Positions 1 through 14,700 of a DNA stretch of 64,000 nucleotides are shown here, in pieces; the first letter of the stretch is position 1; every line of letters begins with the position of its first letter. Source of the DNA: Onchocerca volvulus (lineage: Eukaryota > Nematoda > Chromadorea > Rhabditida > Onchocercidae). Position numbers and translations under genes: made by a program. The notes under the pieces are model-generated. The model was not told the origin of the DNA and searched no databases. It worked only from the letters and a program-made list of their open reading frames with translations. Location: positions 8,645,560-8,709,559 of the forward strand of contig HG738140.1 in NCBI GenBank assembly GCA_000499405.2, given 5' to 3'.

Positions 1-2805
1 TTTTTTAATTTTTGGCTTTATCAGTTATCACAAAATGTTCAAGGAAGGAAGAAATCAAGTACTGAAGCAAATAGATCATTTTTTCCAGTTTTCATTTTTT
101 TTTTTTTTCACTCTTATTGGAAAGAACTGTGATTTTTTCACTGTTGGATAGGATCATATCCTCTATTTAATTTTTGATTCTATTTTAAAATTATTCGAAA
201 GAATTTTGATGGATAAAATATAATCTTCAAAGATCTTTTACTATTTCAAATTCTATCATGAGTACTGTAAGCAGGATTCAGTGTACTTTGCATTCAATGT
301 TTGCTTTATATTTAATTTCCGTCTATTTACAATCGGAGTGAGAGTGAACAAAAAAGCACAATAACAAATTCATCTGATCAAGGAATCTAGTCTTGATCGC
401 TTTTAAAAAGAAATGTGTGGCTATTTGAAAGATGGCTTCTAGAAATACAGAAAAGAAAAGTGTCAACAATGTCAACATAAATTAGATAAAATTCAGCCCC
501 CATCTCATGTTCTCAAATGACAATTGATGGTCCAAATAGAGAAATATTACTACAGCAGTGATATTTTTTGCAACTTTCGCGTTTCCAATATAAAGATGAA
601 AAAAAAATCAATTTTTCATTACTTCGTTGTATTTCGATTAAAAAGTTTTAGAATTGATATAAATTAGATTCATGATATAATGCTAGTGATAGGTGAATAC
701 AAGAGAAATAAAGTTCTGGAAATCAAATTTTTTTCATCGTTATGCCAGTACTCTTTATGCAAAAACTGAATTATGAAGGCGAACGAAAATTAAAATCAGA
801 CCAGTTCTTTTATGTAAAAAAAAAAAAAATTATGTTCTTTAGGCATAAAGATAAACGACGAAAAATTTCATATTTTTTATAGCACAATTAACTGGAATGT
901 GATTGCGATCAAAACGCTGAGTGAAACTGGGATGCTTTGCAAAAAATTACAACCTTAAAGAGAAATGAAATCCATCAAAATTGATTCTTTAAGATTTTAA
1001 CTTATGGATTTGTGAAAAAAGACGCCTTCCTTTCTTTATTAGAAAAATGTCAAAAATCTCAACTCTTTTAGGATGGGAAAATAAAGAGGTATGGAAAAAG
1101 ATTGGAAACGGAGGGATGGAGAAAAGACAATAATCATGAAGTTTTGCTATTGTTGCATGCCATATATTAAGCATTTTCAAGCTTGCTAGTCATGCTCAAT
1201 CTTTCAAAGGTTGTTACAAATGTTTCGCTAATTTAGTAACGATTGTTAGATTTATTCATTCACAAATAATGCATTTTGATTTTTATTGCTTTTGCATTCA
1301 ATTTCACCTTATGACACAAGACAAACAACTTTAATTATGCAAATGTCATTAAAAAAATGTTTATTTATCATAAAATCGAGCAATGATAGAAAATGAAAGT
1401 TACAAAGTTCAATAAAAAAAATTTTTTCAAATAAAAGTGAATAAAAATTCGAAATAAAACTTTTTCAAACTAAAGATTAAAAATCCGAGAGATCTGTTAT
1501 CATCATTTGGACGCACTATTTTCACTGATATTCATTCTCCATAATTATAAATTCGATAGTGTGCAAGCTATTTCTCAGTAAGACCATGATAGCATATTTC
1601 TAGAAAGAGGGCTTTGAAAAAATTTTTAAAAGATAAAGAAGGAATAACTTGAAATTGAAAAGTTGGAAATTTTCGCTTCACGCCTTTTTTGGTTAGAAAA
1701 TTAGCAAATGCCCTAATTTTCGACCTTTAATATAGAAGCCAAAAAACTTGTCATAATTATGATGATCAATTAGGATAATCAATTTAGTAAAAGGATTCAA
1801 GAATATTATTACAACGATTTATGACTAAATATCTTCTCACATTTGCAGATCGAAATCTTTTCTTTCTTAAATTTGGGTCGCTTATCTTCATTGTTGACCT
1901 TTACTAAAATATCTTCATTGCTGACCTTTATTTAGATATCATCCTGATAATAGTTCTGATCTATCACCCTTATTTTCCATTTTTTGCATGCAGATTTTGT
2001 CAGATGATATGCGTTTCTCCACTATTCATCTCGTTATTTTAAATCAGTCAATCTTCTTCATTCTTCATAAATTGAACAACCTATTTTTCCCTGAAGTTTT
2101 CCTGTTTCATATTCTTGACACGTGACTGTCCCAAAAATTTGATGCTCAGATTTTGTTTCAAAAAATTATCTCTTTATTCAATTTCTCAATTTCAAAAATG
2201 ACAACCTCTTATAATGAAATATTTGATATCTTTGGATGAATTTTGGACATAAACTATCCATTTCTTTAAAAAAAAAAAAAAAAAAAAAAGGAATATAATT
2301 TTGAAAAAGACAGGTAATGGATATATAGGTTTATATCGAAGATTGTTACAGTCTGATTAACTTATCTTATCGCACGAATGGACAGTATTATAAAGTATGC
2401 ATAAATCATAAAATCGATCGAAATTATTTTGTAGAACATTGAGAAAGGATATGAAAATTCTTCAAGGTGACAAGAAAGCACAAAGAATAGTTCATGAGAA
2501 AGAAACATTTGTAAATTCTAATGACCGCAAGGATAACAACGGTCCATCATGAGCGACACTAATCTACCTATCGATCTGTTTGTTACCTGTGCCAATCGAT
2601 ACGACACTTCTTGGAGGGAAACTACTAAAAGTTAGAATAAAAGCGTCTGTTAGGTTTTATAAGATAAAATACAACACCTGTGCGACTATTCCTTCAAATA
2701 ATAAATTAAAATTAATAAAAAAAGGTGCCCGTGAGATGAATAAAAACAGTTCGTCGAAATACAAAAGTATTATGCGCACACAAATTTTTACAATATTCGT
2801 GTGAT
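1..2805. other. Gene-free AT-rich stretch left of trehalase
   Basis: No convincing coding exon was seen on either strand; open frames are short and of A/T-driven composition. It holds an A run near 2269-2289 and a near-duplicated 28-base phrase around 1890-1945 (cttcattg[t/c]tgaccttta). The part nearest 2805 should contain the trehalase 3' UTR, but I cannot fix its end. Confidence 0.5.
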
Positions 2806-5800
2806 TCAAAAAAACCGGTAAAAGTAGCATTGTTGGAAGTTGTAAAAAGGAGACTTTTTGTGGCGGAAGTATGAGTTGCATTCTATGAGAGGAGAGAAGA
2901 TTGGCCAGGAAGAATTCTCTCCTTGAATAGTTTCTGTAGCACTGATTCGATCATAATAAGTAGCAAGAAGATCCAGAATGACGCCATTTGTCCAACCGAA
3001 ACCAACCTGAAAATAGTTGACTCAAATTTCTAATCGTCGTTTTATGGCATCAATATTAAAGCAAATATGCTTAAATATTTTATTTGCAATAATTCCGTAT
3101 CGAAATTGTTTCTGGATTTCAAAAAACATAAGGTACATATACCTGTACATTGTAATCTCCACCACTTCCTGGTTTAGGAATTGTCCCAATGACATCTATC
3201 TAAATGATGAGAACTGAACACTGATTCGTTATTTTTAATTTATGCTATAATTGAATCAAAAAATATTTAATACAGTATTCTGTTTGGTTCAAATTTACTA
3301 TTTTAAAATTAGAGTGATATTTTTAAGATTTCTATATAATTACTTAAAGAACAAAATGAAGCTATGAAGATAGTACCAGACTAGCAGTATTAACTAACTC
3401 CAGAGAACAATGCAATAAAAAATTGCATAAATTTAATTTATACTGTTTGCTCATGAAGTACATCTTAGGTAGATTAAAAAAAAAAAAAGAAAAAATAGGC
3501 GAAATTCAAGATTTAAAGATCAGAAGACCTTGTCCCACATTTGATTAGTAGCTTGATATACGTGATAATTGGCCAGGACCCACTTTCGTGCTAATTTATA
3601 TGCCTACAAGACACACCTTTGCAATTTCAAACAAAAGTTGTCCATTTTTGAAATTATTAAGAGATTGCAAACATTAAAGAAATTTCAAAGCCTTGAAAAT
3701 ATTTTGAAACATTGCAAGTAAAATGAATTAATGTTAATTTTGCAAATCGATAAAATACCAGTTCTTGAGCGTCAGGATTGTTGGATTTTCGCATTCCTTC
3801 AATGATTATATGTTGCAAAGGGGCCCATCCGTTCGGAAAGTCCCATTTATCTCCAGTCCTTGTTTCTAGACTAGTCGGTATACCATTTTGATATGCAAAA
3901 ACTTTTGATCGCTGTAATAATTTTCGAAAGTTTTTGAAGCCGAGAAAGAGATTAAATGTTAGGAGTCAAGAATTCTCGAAAAAGTGGAAAAATAACAAAA
4001 TCTTTGAGGAGACACAAATTTAAAGTTTCACACAAAACTTTTATAATGCCGGCTGACATTGTCGCTATTTAAAATAAAAGACAATTAGTCAATTCGATCG
4101 GCTGTCTTTATAATAGTAATGCAATATTTTTATAAAATGTTTTATCTATAAAGTATAAATTCAAAAAAAAAAAAACTATTTTTGTCAAAAAATTTACATT
4201 CATAAAATCGATAATTTTAGCGGACTTTTCGTAATCCAATTGTGAATAACAATGTGTGAATAAAGGCATTACATTGGATGGATAAAAATTGGTATTGTGA
4301 GATTTAGTACGTAAGTTGTAATCGAACCAAGACTTTTCCGTTTCATTGTAAAATATAGAATCTAAGGCTCTCCAAATTTGTCGTTGCTTTTTCTCGAACT
4401 CTGCTACTTTTGTCTCATTACCCGCTTAAAAAATATCGATCTAGATATTGCATGAGATTTTTTCGTAATTCAATCGGACATCATTATAGAAAACATACGC
4501 TTATCGATCAAATATTTCAAAAGTTGAAAATATTTGTTGATAGTTTCAGAATAATCAAAACACTAAAGTATATTGCAGAAATATGGAAGAAGAATGTACT
4601 TTTGTCTGCCAAATATTTAAGAATATTTGCATTCCAGCAAAGTAATGCATTCAGATCCACTGGGACTATATTAGTTGTTTCGATGGTTTTCCTCGTTCTC
4701 CGATCTTCATACCATCGTGACGAAAAGTCCCAGCCTGATTCAGCGGTTGACGCAATATTCTGCAAATATTTGTGAAAAATTAGTCATGAAAAATTTAATT
4801 TATTAGAAAACAGTCGGATTCCATTGCTATTCTAAGTCCATCTGAATCTGAAATCACATGTGCTTATTTAAATAGACATTTTAAATTTACACTCGATGAC
4901 AAATCAATAAATTCATCTTAAGGACCAATATTATGCTTTAGCCATAAGTTACAGTACCTGAAAAAATTTTGGTCTATCCTGCTTTTTGACGTGCTGCGCA
5001 AATATCACATCAGAACGAAATCCTTCCGCACGAGGAACGTTTGATAGAGAACGATACTGATACACAGTATGTTTATTTCCATGTTTATCCGTTACTGTCA
5101 ATGATCTAAACCATTTAGAAACTTTTTTAGTTCATTTTCATCCATTCTTCTAGATCATCGATAGTGCTTAGATCTCAAGACAAAAAGCTTCAGACTTGTA
5201 CGACCTGATGTATTAGACACGGGCAACATAAACATATCGTGTGAAGAGTTGTAATTATCAGTCATCATCAAGAATTACAATCATCAATTATGCTAATAAG
5301 TTGGTGAAAAAAAATGCTTACAACTTAAGTCGGTTGAAAAGATCACAGTGTCTATAAATTTTACAGAATTGAAATAATTGAAAGGAATATTCTAAACTGC
5401 AATCATTAAAAAAAGATCGAATAAATTTAGATATAAGTGCCATGAACATATATTAATTAGCTACCTGTTTTCATTCCAAAATTCAAATTCTTTCACAATA
5501 TATTGAAAGTTTTCTTTAATAAAGTTAATATCTTTGGTAGCCTCATAATATTCATATACCATTGGGATCAAAAACGGTGGCTGTGAACGGCGTAAATAGT
5601 AAACACGTCCACCATTCGGTACAAATCCGAATCTGAAACAGTTATTAACATACAATGAATTAAAAATGTTTACAATCGGCATTGTAAAAAATTTGGGATT
5701 AAGCCAAAAAAAACTATAATATTGAAGTGATTCTGGATGATCCTTTAATTTCTGAGAAAGACCGATTTAGTTCGATTTAATTTAATTAGTAGTCTCGAAG

Positions 5801-7630
5801 AAAAAATTCTCACTTTCTTTCGGAAGTATACACTTTCTCATTCTAGACATTAAAGGAATTTTTTATTTGCAATATAGGCGAATCTTACGTTCCAATTACT
5901 GAGTTCGAATGTTCTCTTAAAAATTTCATTTTTTCACAAGAATTCAGTCTACAGTCATGATCATCATTGAGTTGCATTTTGTATTTGACATTAAAAGTAT
6001 CTCAGCTTATAAACACATCACTTTCTGGGGTGGAATGATTTGATAAGAGATAAATTAGAATGCAGGTGTACAAAAAAGGCACATTTTAACACAATGTAGG
6101 AAGTTCGTCAGCATATTTTTAACCATTTGTAGAAGATTGCTGGCGATCAAACCCTTAATAATCCAGTATGCATCCCAGTAATAAAATTCCCTGAATCGAC
6201 CCCCTGGCACGATAAATGGTTTGGGAACTGCGATCAATGAATGTCGTTCTGGATACTTGATTGGTTTGACCTTAAAAACATATACAAAAATAGCTTTCCA
6301 GCAATCTCAAATTTTTGATTCAGCAAAAATTTGTTCGATGATTTATACTTGGCCATATTGCTGGTTTAGATTTGAAATTGATTAGGCTTCTAAAGCACTT
6401 TGAATGAATTATAAAATATTTAAAAAGACATTAGCAGAGAAGTTGAAAAAGATATTACGATATTACAATATATAAATTAGCAAATATTTCAACAATTAAT
6501 TGTAAAAGCCCATATTATACTTACACGTCTACATAACTCTTTCCATCGTTTATGCAAAAATACTGCGAATTGTTTCAGAGACTCATCCTTTATCCGAGCA
6601 ATTTTAGGTGGTAACTCTCGCCATTCCGGAATAGTACATTTCTCTAGTTCTGTTCCCTCTTGGTCAAAGTAGCGATCCCGGAAAGCTAGTAACTCCTGTG
6701 GATTAATATTTTCCACATTTTTATCTTTGAACTTTTTGAAAAATTCGATACGGATAGTATCTAAAATTCATAAAACAATAATTTATAAGTAGGCAATACA
6801 TTATAGCAGAAGCGATTAAAATAAATGAGTGACTGTTTATCATACCGCATCAGAATGACATTTGGTTTTGTAAAGATATATCCAGCGTATTTCAAAAGGA
6901 TCTTACTACTTTCAACAGTTATGCACGCATGCTAGAATATAAAATTTCTCTCGTTTTTTCCAATCTAAATTTAAATTATGAATAATGCAAAAATGGTTAT
7001 GAAAACTTGATATTCACTTGGATCAGCCTTTAGCGGTCGGTCGACAAAGGTTTTGTAATCAAATTCCAACTGATGTAGAGCCACTGCAGCTAATATCTTA
7101 CCGCTGCAATAGATAAACCTGGAAAAGTCGTCCTCAAAGTTTTCGTTCAGAGCAAAAGAAATTGAACTAGCAGTTATTTTCTACCAAAGTTGATGTTCTT
7201 GAACCAAGATATCTAAAATTCTGGACTGAAAAGTAATTAAGGAAAAATTTTATAAATCAAAATACTAATATCATATTTTCCCGTGTACATATATAGTAGC
7301 AAACGGCAAACCAATCTTCTGAAAAATTATTTAGCTAATGATACTGTATCAATTTCAGCTAAACAGAATAGGCCTGCAAGCTACCTGCTATGTGCAGGAC
7401 AGGTACAAATGGATTATCTGCTCTACCCATTATTATCAAAAAGTTATCAATCCCATTACGGACCAATTCCCAGTCTTGTCCGATTCATCGCAAACTTGAG
7501 AAGCATTTTTCTGCTCCAAAATGTCTTTAATCACAGCACCGAGTTGTGCAAGAATTGGTGAGAACGATGAAAGTCGTGTCAACATGTCCATTATAAATAG
7601 AATTTGAATATAAAGTGCACATTGTTTCAT
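2806..7630 (-). CDS. tre: Trehalase (GH37), 13 exons
   Basis: Hydrolyses alpha,alpha-trehalose to two glucose molecules; in nematodes trehalose is the blood sugar and a stress and egg-shell solute. Exons read right to left: 7630-about 7464, 7118-7018, 6760-6525, 6270-6083, 5632-5465, 5105-4958, 4759-4600, 4424-4198, 3911-3759, 3603-3529, 3199-3143, 3006-2806. All these junctions keep frame, giving about 626 residues. Family landmarks in order: [22 protein letters not shown]; signature 1 [43 protein letters not shown], which carries the catalytic Asp; signature 2 as [12 protein letters not shown], with K where Q is usual; and [15 protein letters not shown], where GGEY is usual. Exon 1 encodes a hydrophobic start ([14 protein letters not shown]) that could be a signal peptide. 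Its donor (TG|GTCCGT) is non-ideal and is the least certain junction. The family is certain; the exact N terminus is not. (Twelve exons are listed; a further short exon between 7464 and 7118 is possible.). Confidence 0.95.
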
Positions 7631-7647
7631 CCTGAAATATCGACTTA
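7631..7647 (-). promoter_or_regulatory. Probable trans-splice acceptor of trehalase
   Basis: On the minus strand ATATTTCAG is followed by a single G and then the start codon at 7630-7628. A strong nematode acceptor with no upstream coding exon, one base before the ATG, is the usual look of a spliced-leader addition site. An ordinary 5' UTR intron acceptor would look the same. Confidence 0.45.
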
Positions 7648-10600
7648 CGCATTCTCTTTGGTACAGACTGAGAAAAAGTAATGAAATTAGGAATTTGTTA
7701 AATCCAACTTCACTTGTTATAATTGAAATTGCACACGATTAGGAATAATTTTTTTTTCTAGTTTTAAAAAAGTGTTCTCGACCTTTTTCGACTGCAAGAA
7801 AATGATCAGAATTGCAAAACAACCTTCATAAATTATGGCAGAAGAAGAAATGCTCGCCATATCGAATAATTTCTTTTTAATAGATTTCATTTTGCACTAA
7901 TTTCATCGTTAAAAATTTGTATAGATTGCAGAAAATTGGCTAATTACTCTTAATTTCTTCAAAAATTCACTAAACAGAAATAATATTAAAAATATGAAAA
8001 AATCCTTATTTCATTTTTCCCTGTTTTTTCTTACAAATTATTTTGATACTTGCAACTTCTGCTTCTGTATTCTCGATTTCGGCAAAACAAGAAAATGATT
8101 TATTTTGAATTCAAGAACTGAATCACCAAAATGTAGTGCAATTATCAGCCAATATCGCTTACCGATATATATTCATGCCCTGCACATAATCACATATATT
8201 AGTTATTTAATGCTTAAAACCGTTTATTTTACCAGTTCAGTACTTCGGTTTAAAAATGAAAATATGGCGGGAATTATTCATATGAATTCAGTAATCAAAA
8301 AGTTCTAAAAATTTTTCAAATATAAATCACTCACAACATAATTCAGTTTTTTAGAATAATTATCGTTGCTATCACGAGATGCGATATATCTTTCCAAAAA
8401 ACTTCTCGTCATCACTTCCTTTAGCAATCATTTTGCCATAACAAGATATTAAAGATAACACTATTTGTCCAGCTAATGCAATTCTGAGAAATATTAAACC
8501 ATTAAAATTGGATTGAAGCATTTATGCTACTTTGTAACAACAACGTTCAGGTTGATCGATTATGGTTCGTTTAATTAGTTTAAATGACGAAAAATCCTTT
8601 ATGAAGATCATTTTTTGAAATATTAGCATTTCATTTAAAATGACCCATTACAGTAGACCATTGTTAATTTAGGCTGCAGCGATTTCATCTTTACCAAAAT
8701 AAATGATCGATATTGTGGACCATTGAAATGCTTATAAATTATTTAAAGTCAAACTGTTAAGTGAATTGCATTTCACACTTTTTTATTGTTGAAGTTAAAT
8801 TCTCTTTCAACGTCTATATTTTTTATTGTTGTGTAGAAAAGCTACATTTCGTTGATTTATACTAAAAGAATGATCAAGTATAAATAGAATAAAATTAAGT
8901 GTTTTTATATTTCTTTCTGCTAGAGCTGATTGCGATAATCACTGTAATCATTTGTACTTATATAAAAATGAAATTCAAATCCTTTATTCGAAGATATTTG
9001 AGCTCTTATTAGTCAAAATTTTTCCAAACAAAAGATTTGAATTCCATTTTTTTTTTTTTTTTTTCGAAAATAGATCATTTAAAAAGGAAAATTGTATCAA
9101 GCGGGTCAACAAGCAATCTTGGAGATAATTTGGCAAATTGCAATTAAGCAATTCAAATCACCTTAGATTTTTTTCTTTCTTAATGACTTTCCTGAAACAT
9201 ATCATTGTGACAACATTTGAATCGAATAAATTAGTTAAAAATGACTATAGACATTTATGTATTTCTAAGCTCTCTTTATATTTCTATTTAAAAGACTTTC
9301 TTTTTTGTTTTATTCGAGATGTAAAATGAAAATAATGGCATGAATTAATAAATGAAGCTTGAATAACGAGCTGGTTGCAAAAATTAATTTTATTGCAAAA
9401 TTGAAAGTATGTCCCTCAAATAATTGCTAGCATAATTCAAGCCAATTTCCTTGTGAGTTATATTCATTCATCGAGAATTTAAGTGATTCGACCTTTATTT
9501 TCTAGTTAAAGTCTCGAATTTTCTTATTGTCTAGTTTAAGTTTTAAATTTTTGCGAATGGTGCAAGTTGATCTTCACAATTCAGTGATTTGTATGATACA
9601 TCACGTTTGATAGCATTGACTGAAATTAATGGAAAAAATAATTAAACTAAGCATGATTAAGCAACTTAAACAACAGATCTGCTGCTATGGGCAATGAAAT
9701 TTTTTGTTGGTTTAAACAGGCGCAATAGGTAACATTCTTCAGGTGACATTTTCAGAAATCATATTTGCATGTCTTTTTTATCGCTTTGTAATTTCTTGAT
9801 TATTTTAACTTTTATTCGCACAATACATCTTCATTTTCTTTGCTTCTTTTGGATCTATTCGCCTTTACTTGAAAACTTAGAATTATGCAAATATTCAATG
9901 TAGGAAACTGAACTTAAGAATTATAAAAATTAAATGCATTCGTTGCAAAGATTGCAGAAGCATTTTGTGATTCTCTCGAAGGGTTGTTTTCCTCCAGAAT
10001 GCATTTTAGCGTCTCAACAGCAACTCTTTACTATTTTATAATAACAATTGTTAGTGCTTCAATTGCCAAATTATCGCTTTTAAATGTTATAATTATGCAA
10101 AAAGATTTGGAATTCCAATTATATTACTTTTCGAAAAATCACCTAACTAATCGGTCAAATTAATTTTTGATTTTTTGGTCAATTGGATGAAATTCATTTA
10201 ATTAAATGAAACAAATTAAGCAAAATTAACTCGTAAATCTTATATCGACATATTTTTTCTACATATTAGTGTTAGGTGATATTTGAGATTTTTATGAAAA
10301 ACTAGCTGGACCGGCCACGCGAAGCGTATCAAAAAATGAAAAGTCTATTTAAGTGAAAATGTAAATGTTCGTTTGTTCAAAACCTTAAATCTCTGAAAGT
10401 TCTTAAGTAAGCGCCTAATTCAAATGCAACGTTATCTCAAAATTTCAAATCAACCGATGAAGAACTTAAAACGCTGTGTGGAAATGAAAACGGAGATTTA
10501 TATTTTTATTTATATAGATTATTAAAAAATTCAAATTCATATTAGGTTCTAAGGAAACCTCCACTGGATCTTTGTAATGAAAGTGTCGATTGCTTTTTCT

Positions 10601-11741
10601 AGTGCTAAGGATATTACTGCGGATGCTCGTACTACGGATTTAACTTCTTGAAGATTGCATTGTTAAAATTGAAGTAAATTTCGTTTTAGGCAAACATCGC
10701 AGAAAAAATCTATCTATATCTCCGTAGTTAATTTGCTGATTACCACGTTTTTATTCATATTTCAGTATTTAGACTTGTTTAGAATTCATATGTCGAAATA
10801 AACACGTCTCAGAGCACTGACACATCCTTAACAACAACAAATTTCCTCAACTTAGAAGCAGAATGCTTCAATCCATCTAATGCAACAATGTACAAGTCAG
10901 TTCTATTCTTAATTCAATCTTAAAAATTAAAATCTTTAGTAATTAATAATTCCATTTTTTAAACTGAAGAGATGCTATCATGACTGTGAGAAAAAACAGT
11001 AAAGATACGGCACATGTAATAATGATTAAAAATAGTGCGTAATAGGTAAAATAATATTGATAGTGTAAATATATTTGAATAATATGAAGAAAATAATAAG
11101 CTTAAATAATTTGATGACATTCATTTATAAAAGCAAATCTAAAAGTTGTATGAAATATTCTGTAGTTTGAAATAACATGCTAAGATAAGTCAGTAATACT
11201 AAATAAGAATCAAAAAAGTATAGGATTTGAGACAGCGAGCTGTCATGAAACTTTTAATCTGAAATAGCTGAGAATGTTTCTCTTTCCTAAACCAACAAAT
11301 GCGTTATCTAAATAAGATAAAACAATATTAGAAGGAAAAGAGTAAGTAAGCAAAAAATATGAGTCAACTCAAACTACTCAATTTCTTGCTGAATTATTTC
11401 TAACCATGCAACAGATGCATATGCGATGGCAATTTTGTAGTAAAATAGATGACATTTGCAATTTAAAGAGATGCAAACATCATGCCGGTTAATCAACTTT
11501 TTTCAATACAAAATTCAAAATATAAATATAGAAGCGTGCGTTATGCGAAAACTGCATAGTAGTTTGATTTTCCAGTTTGATTTTTTGAGTGGATGATGTC
11601 TTATTGCATTTTGTTTCAGATTGACAAAAGCATATGAGTTAGAATTTGCTAATATTTTCCATGCTTCCACGGAATAACTTTTTCTAGATCCATAATCAGA
11701 CCGTGTAAGATAAGTCGTAGAGTTATATTGTCTTTTTTTAG
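7648..11741. other. Gene-poor interval, one Helitron fragment
   Basis: No gene could be assembled. A minus-strand stretch at about 8365-8483 opens behind TTTCTCAG and reads hydrophobic residues followed by a charged tail (start IALAGQIVLSLISCYGKM); it may be a stray exon. A plus-strand stretch at about 11418-11490 (WQFCSKIDDICNLKRC) looks like another cysteine module of the next gene, but its phase does not join the first accepted exon. The Helitron fragment at 10302 is listed separately. Confidence 0.4.
10302..10535 (+). mobile_element. Helitron end fragments
   Basis: The fragment begins CTAGCTGGACCGGCCACGCG. Read on the minus strand this is a hairpin (CGC-ttc-GCG), a GGCCGG stretch and then CTAG, the expected form of a Helitron 3' end. 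About 20 bases on, TCTATTTAAGTG starts a block with TGTTCGTTTGTTCAAAACC and CTTAAATCTCTGAAAGTTCT, the familiar Helitron 5' subterminal text, ending near GTGTGGAAATGAAAACGGAG. No coding sequence remains. The family match is from memory of Helitron ends. Confidence 0.55.
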
Positions 11742-14700
11742 ACCAGAATATAATTACTGTATTTATGGGATTAAATATTATCAGAATATGATTGGCTTTG
11801 GCGACATCTTATATTTTAATGACCCGAATTATCCGTGGGACCAACAAGATATAACATATGAAGAATTTGAAAAAGCTGCTCAACCACTTTGTGATGATTT
11901 GGACATTTATGCAAAAGAGAATGCCGAATACAATAGTTTGTACTATGCAGCATGGGTTATGGTAATGTTGGAAGAATTTTAAACGTGAAATTCCAGAGAA
12001 ACTATTAGTATTTCGTTTTTAGATTACTTCAGTAAACCAAACTGACTAGCCAACTTAGTGAATAAGATATTCTATGAAAATTTTTCTATGCACTTTGGGT
12101 AATACAAATTTCTATCATTTTTGGAGAAACATTTTTTTGCTTTAAATTTTAGAAACTTAGAAGGTAGTATATAAATTGTTTTGTTGAAAATCATTGATTT
12201 CCATCAATTTTTTATTCAAAAACATTTCAGACAAGAAAAAATATTTACAATGATATTTTTTTGCTTTGTTGTATGCCATGTCCCGTAGCCAAAACAGAAG
12301 TCCAGTGGAGAATCATGTTGAAACTTCAATTCTTGATCAGTCAACAGTATAACTTGATTCATAACTATGTACTTAATGAAGTTCCTGCTTATATCAATGA
12401 TAGTCAATCTTACATCGACGAAAACTATTACATAACAAATAGAATATCTGAAATGAATGCTTCCATGAAAATGTGCAACACAGAGAACTTTAAAAAAGTG
12501 TGTTCAATTCAATTTTAAATATTTGAAGTTTGAAAAACAAAGGTTTCGGAACCTCAAAAATTTTCAGCAAGCTCCAAAATATCGCTATTTTAACTTAAAG
12601 ATTTACTTATTACAGTTACTTATCTTAATCTGAAAAATCGACCATTGACTATTGATTTAATAAAGAATTTTTCTATGATGTTTTTGACGTTGAGGTTCCA
12701 ATAACAACCAACAACAACGTGTGCTTTGTGACTGCTAGTGATATTCTCGATCGGAGCAGTTTATACGAACGACAAACTGAGCAAACACGTCATCGGATGG
12801 CTCATGAGATCATCCGTCTCGGGCCATATAATGCTGCAAAGATCGGATATATGAAGGATTTACAATGCAGAATACAACACACTTCGCATGTCAACATTTT
12901 AACTTTACATATAAATTCGAATTTCTACATTACTTGTCACATTTTAACTTGCCGATGTTGTTTAAGCAAAATTTTGTGATACAAACTTTGATTGAAAGAG
13001 AAGCCAAGAGAAATTTCGAGCTGACCGCATTTAAAATGCTGGAAATGTGTGAAATAAGACATAAGTACTGCTATTCAGTGTTTAAAAATTGAACAGAAGA
13101 AAGATGTCGAGTTTTTCAGGAAGACAACGAATGTGTCGTTTGGATGACGTATGATGAATATGGCTATGAATGTTGTTGTTATGGTGATTTGATTGACATC
13201 TGTCAAGGTTGATGTTTTAGGGTTAATTTTTAAGAGTGGCTAAAACTTGCTTTTAAAATTATTTCTTTTGGAATTTAAAATTTTTTTCAGATCGAATTTC
13301 CAACAGTATATTGGTAGGTATTGAACAGCTAACGGCTTACAACGAATTTATGGCGTGTGGCATATCTAATGATAACAATACAAGATATACCTATAAATAT
13401 GATGAAAAAACGAAAAAAATTACGCTTCAAGGAAAAATAGAAGATATTTTGGATGGAATTCGTCTGGAAAGTGTAACTTTTTTTTGAAGTTTTCTGAGTT
13501 TTTCGTGGAAAAACAAATTTTTTATACCATCTGTCCTATTATTATTTTATTCATTAATTCTCTTCTTTTTCATTTCCTGGTCCAAAAGGACTATTTGAAC
13601 AAACCATGTTCATTATGTAGCTAGCAACTTGTTGGGCCTAAATCAAACCAATACAATGCGCAGTTGAACTATCATATGAAATTTTAGCCTGATTTTATTG
13701 TCATGTAACTTTTTCTGACTTGGCTCTTAAATTTAGGTCACAAATATTTGCCTTGATTCTGGTCGAAAAGAACATGTGAAGTTTATACTACTTGCTGAAT
13801 TTGTTTTTTTTCAGTAAAATATCTTGGAATCGAAATACTCGAGAAAATCTCTCTTAAAGTAATTAGTGAATCTATCTTATTTGCAGTATTGCCCACTCTA
13901 TTTGGAAATTTTAAACGCACAGTATAAATACTATTTGTCAACTGACGAATTTCTAACCGAGAAATCTGGCCACAGTATTTTTACGAATGGAATAGGTGCT
14001 GGATGCCATCATTATGCAAATTGGGATATTCGCTTGATGGATATTGTCAAAACACGATGTATTCAGTTAACACGTAGGTGTCGATATTGATGAAAAAATA
14101 TCTAATTTTAGCTCAGTTTTAAATTTGAATTAAATAAATAAACTAATCTTAGAAATAGATTTTACCGTGTAATTTGTAAGAGCCAAAATTCAAGCGAAGT
14201 TAAAATACTAGATTGTCAGAAGAGAAATAATTCTTTATTAGAACTGATGAAATTCCATCAAAGGTTGACGAATTTAAGAGAAATTTGCAGCATTGATGGG
14301 TATGTGTTTAACAAATGTTTCGTTTGTGACCGATCATTTTGAAGCGCTGTGTTGTTGCAATTATCAAACATTTTGTAATTATAATGTGAGTTTCTTTTTC
14401 CTTAAACATAAAGACGCTTTATTTTTTTATCCAATTCTTCTTGCCATTTACAACTGTAACGTTTAAAGATAACAAATAAGTTGGAAAAATAAATAAGAAA
14501 GTTGCTCATAAAGCACCGAAGAACTTTGATTGGCAGGAAAGTTATTGCTTAGCAGAACATAGCATCTCAAACAGTGCCAGAGTACCAGTTTTTGAGATCA
14601 AATAAGTTGATTCTTTTCTGTTCGTAAAAAATCTTAGTTCATGTAAGAGCAACAACCAACAGAAATGGTACTCCAATTGTTTATGGCATTTGCTGCTAAC

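Noticed and set aside
11626..11705. Possible upstream exon of the cysteine-rich gene behind TGTTTCAG
   Set aside because: Stop codons occur in all three frames before any donor.
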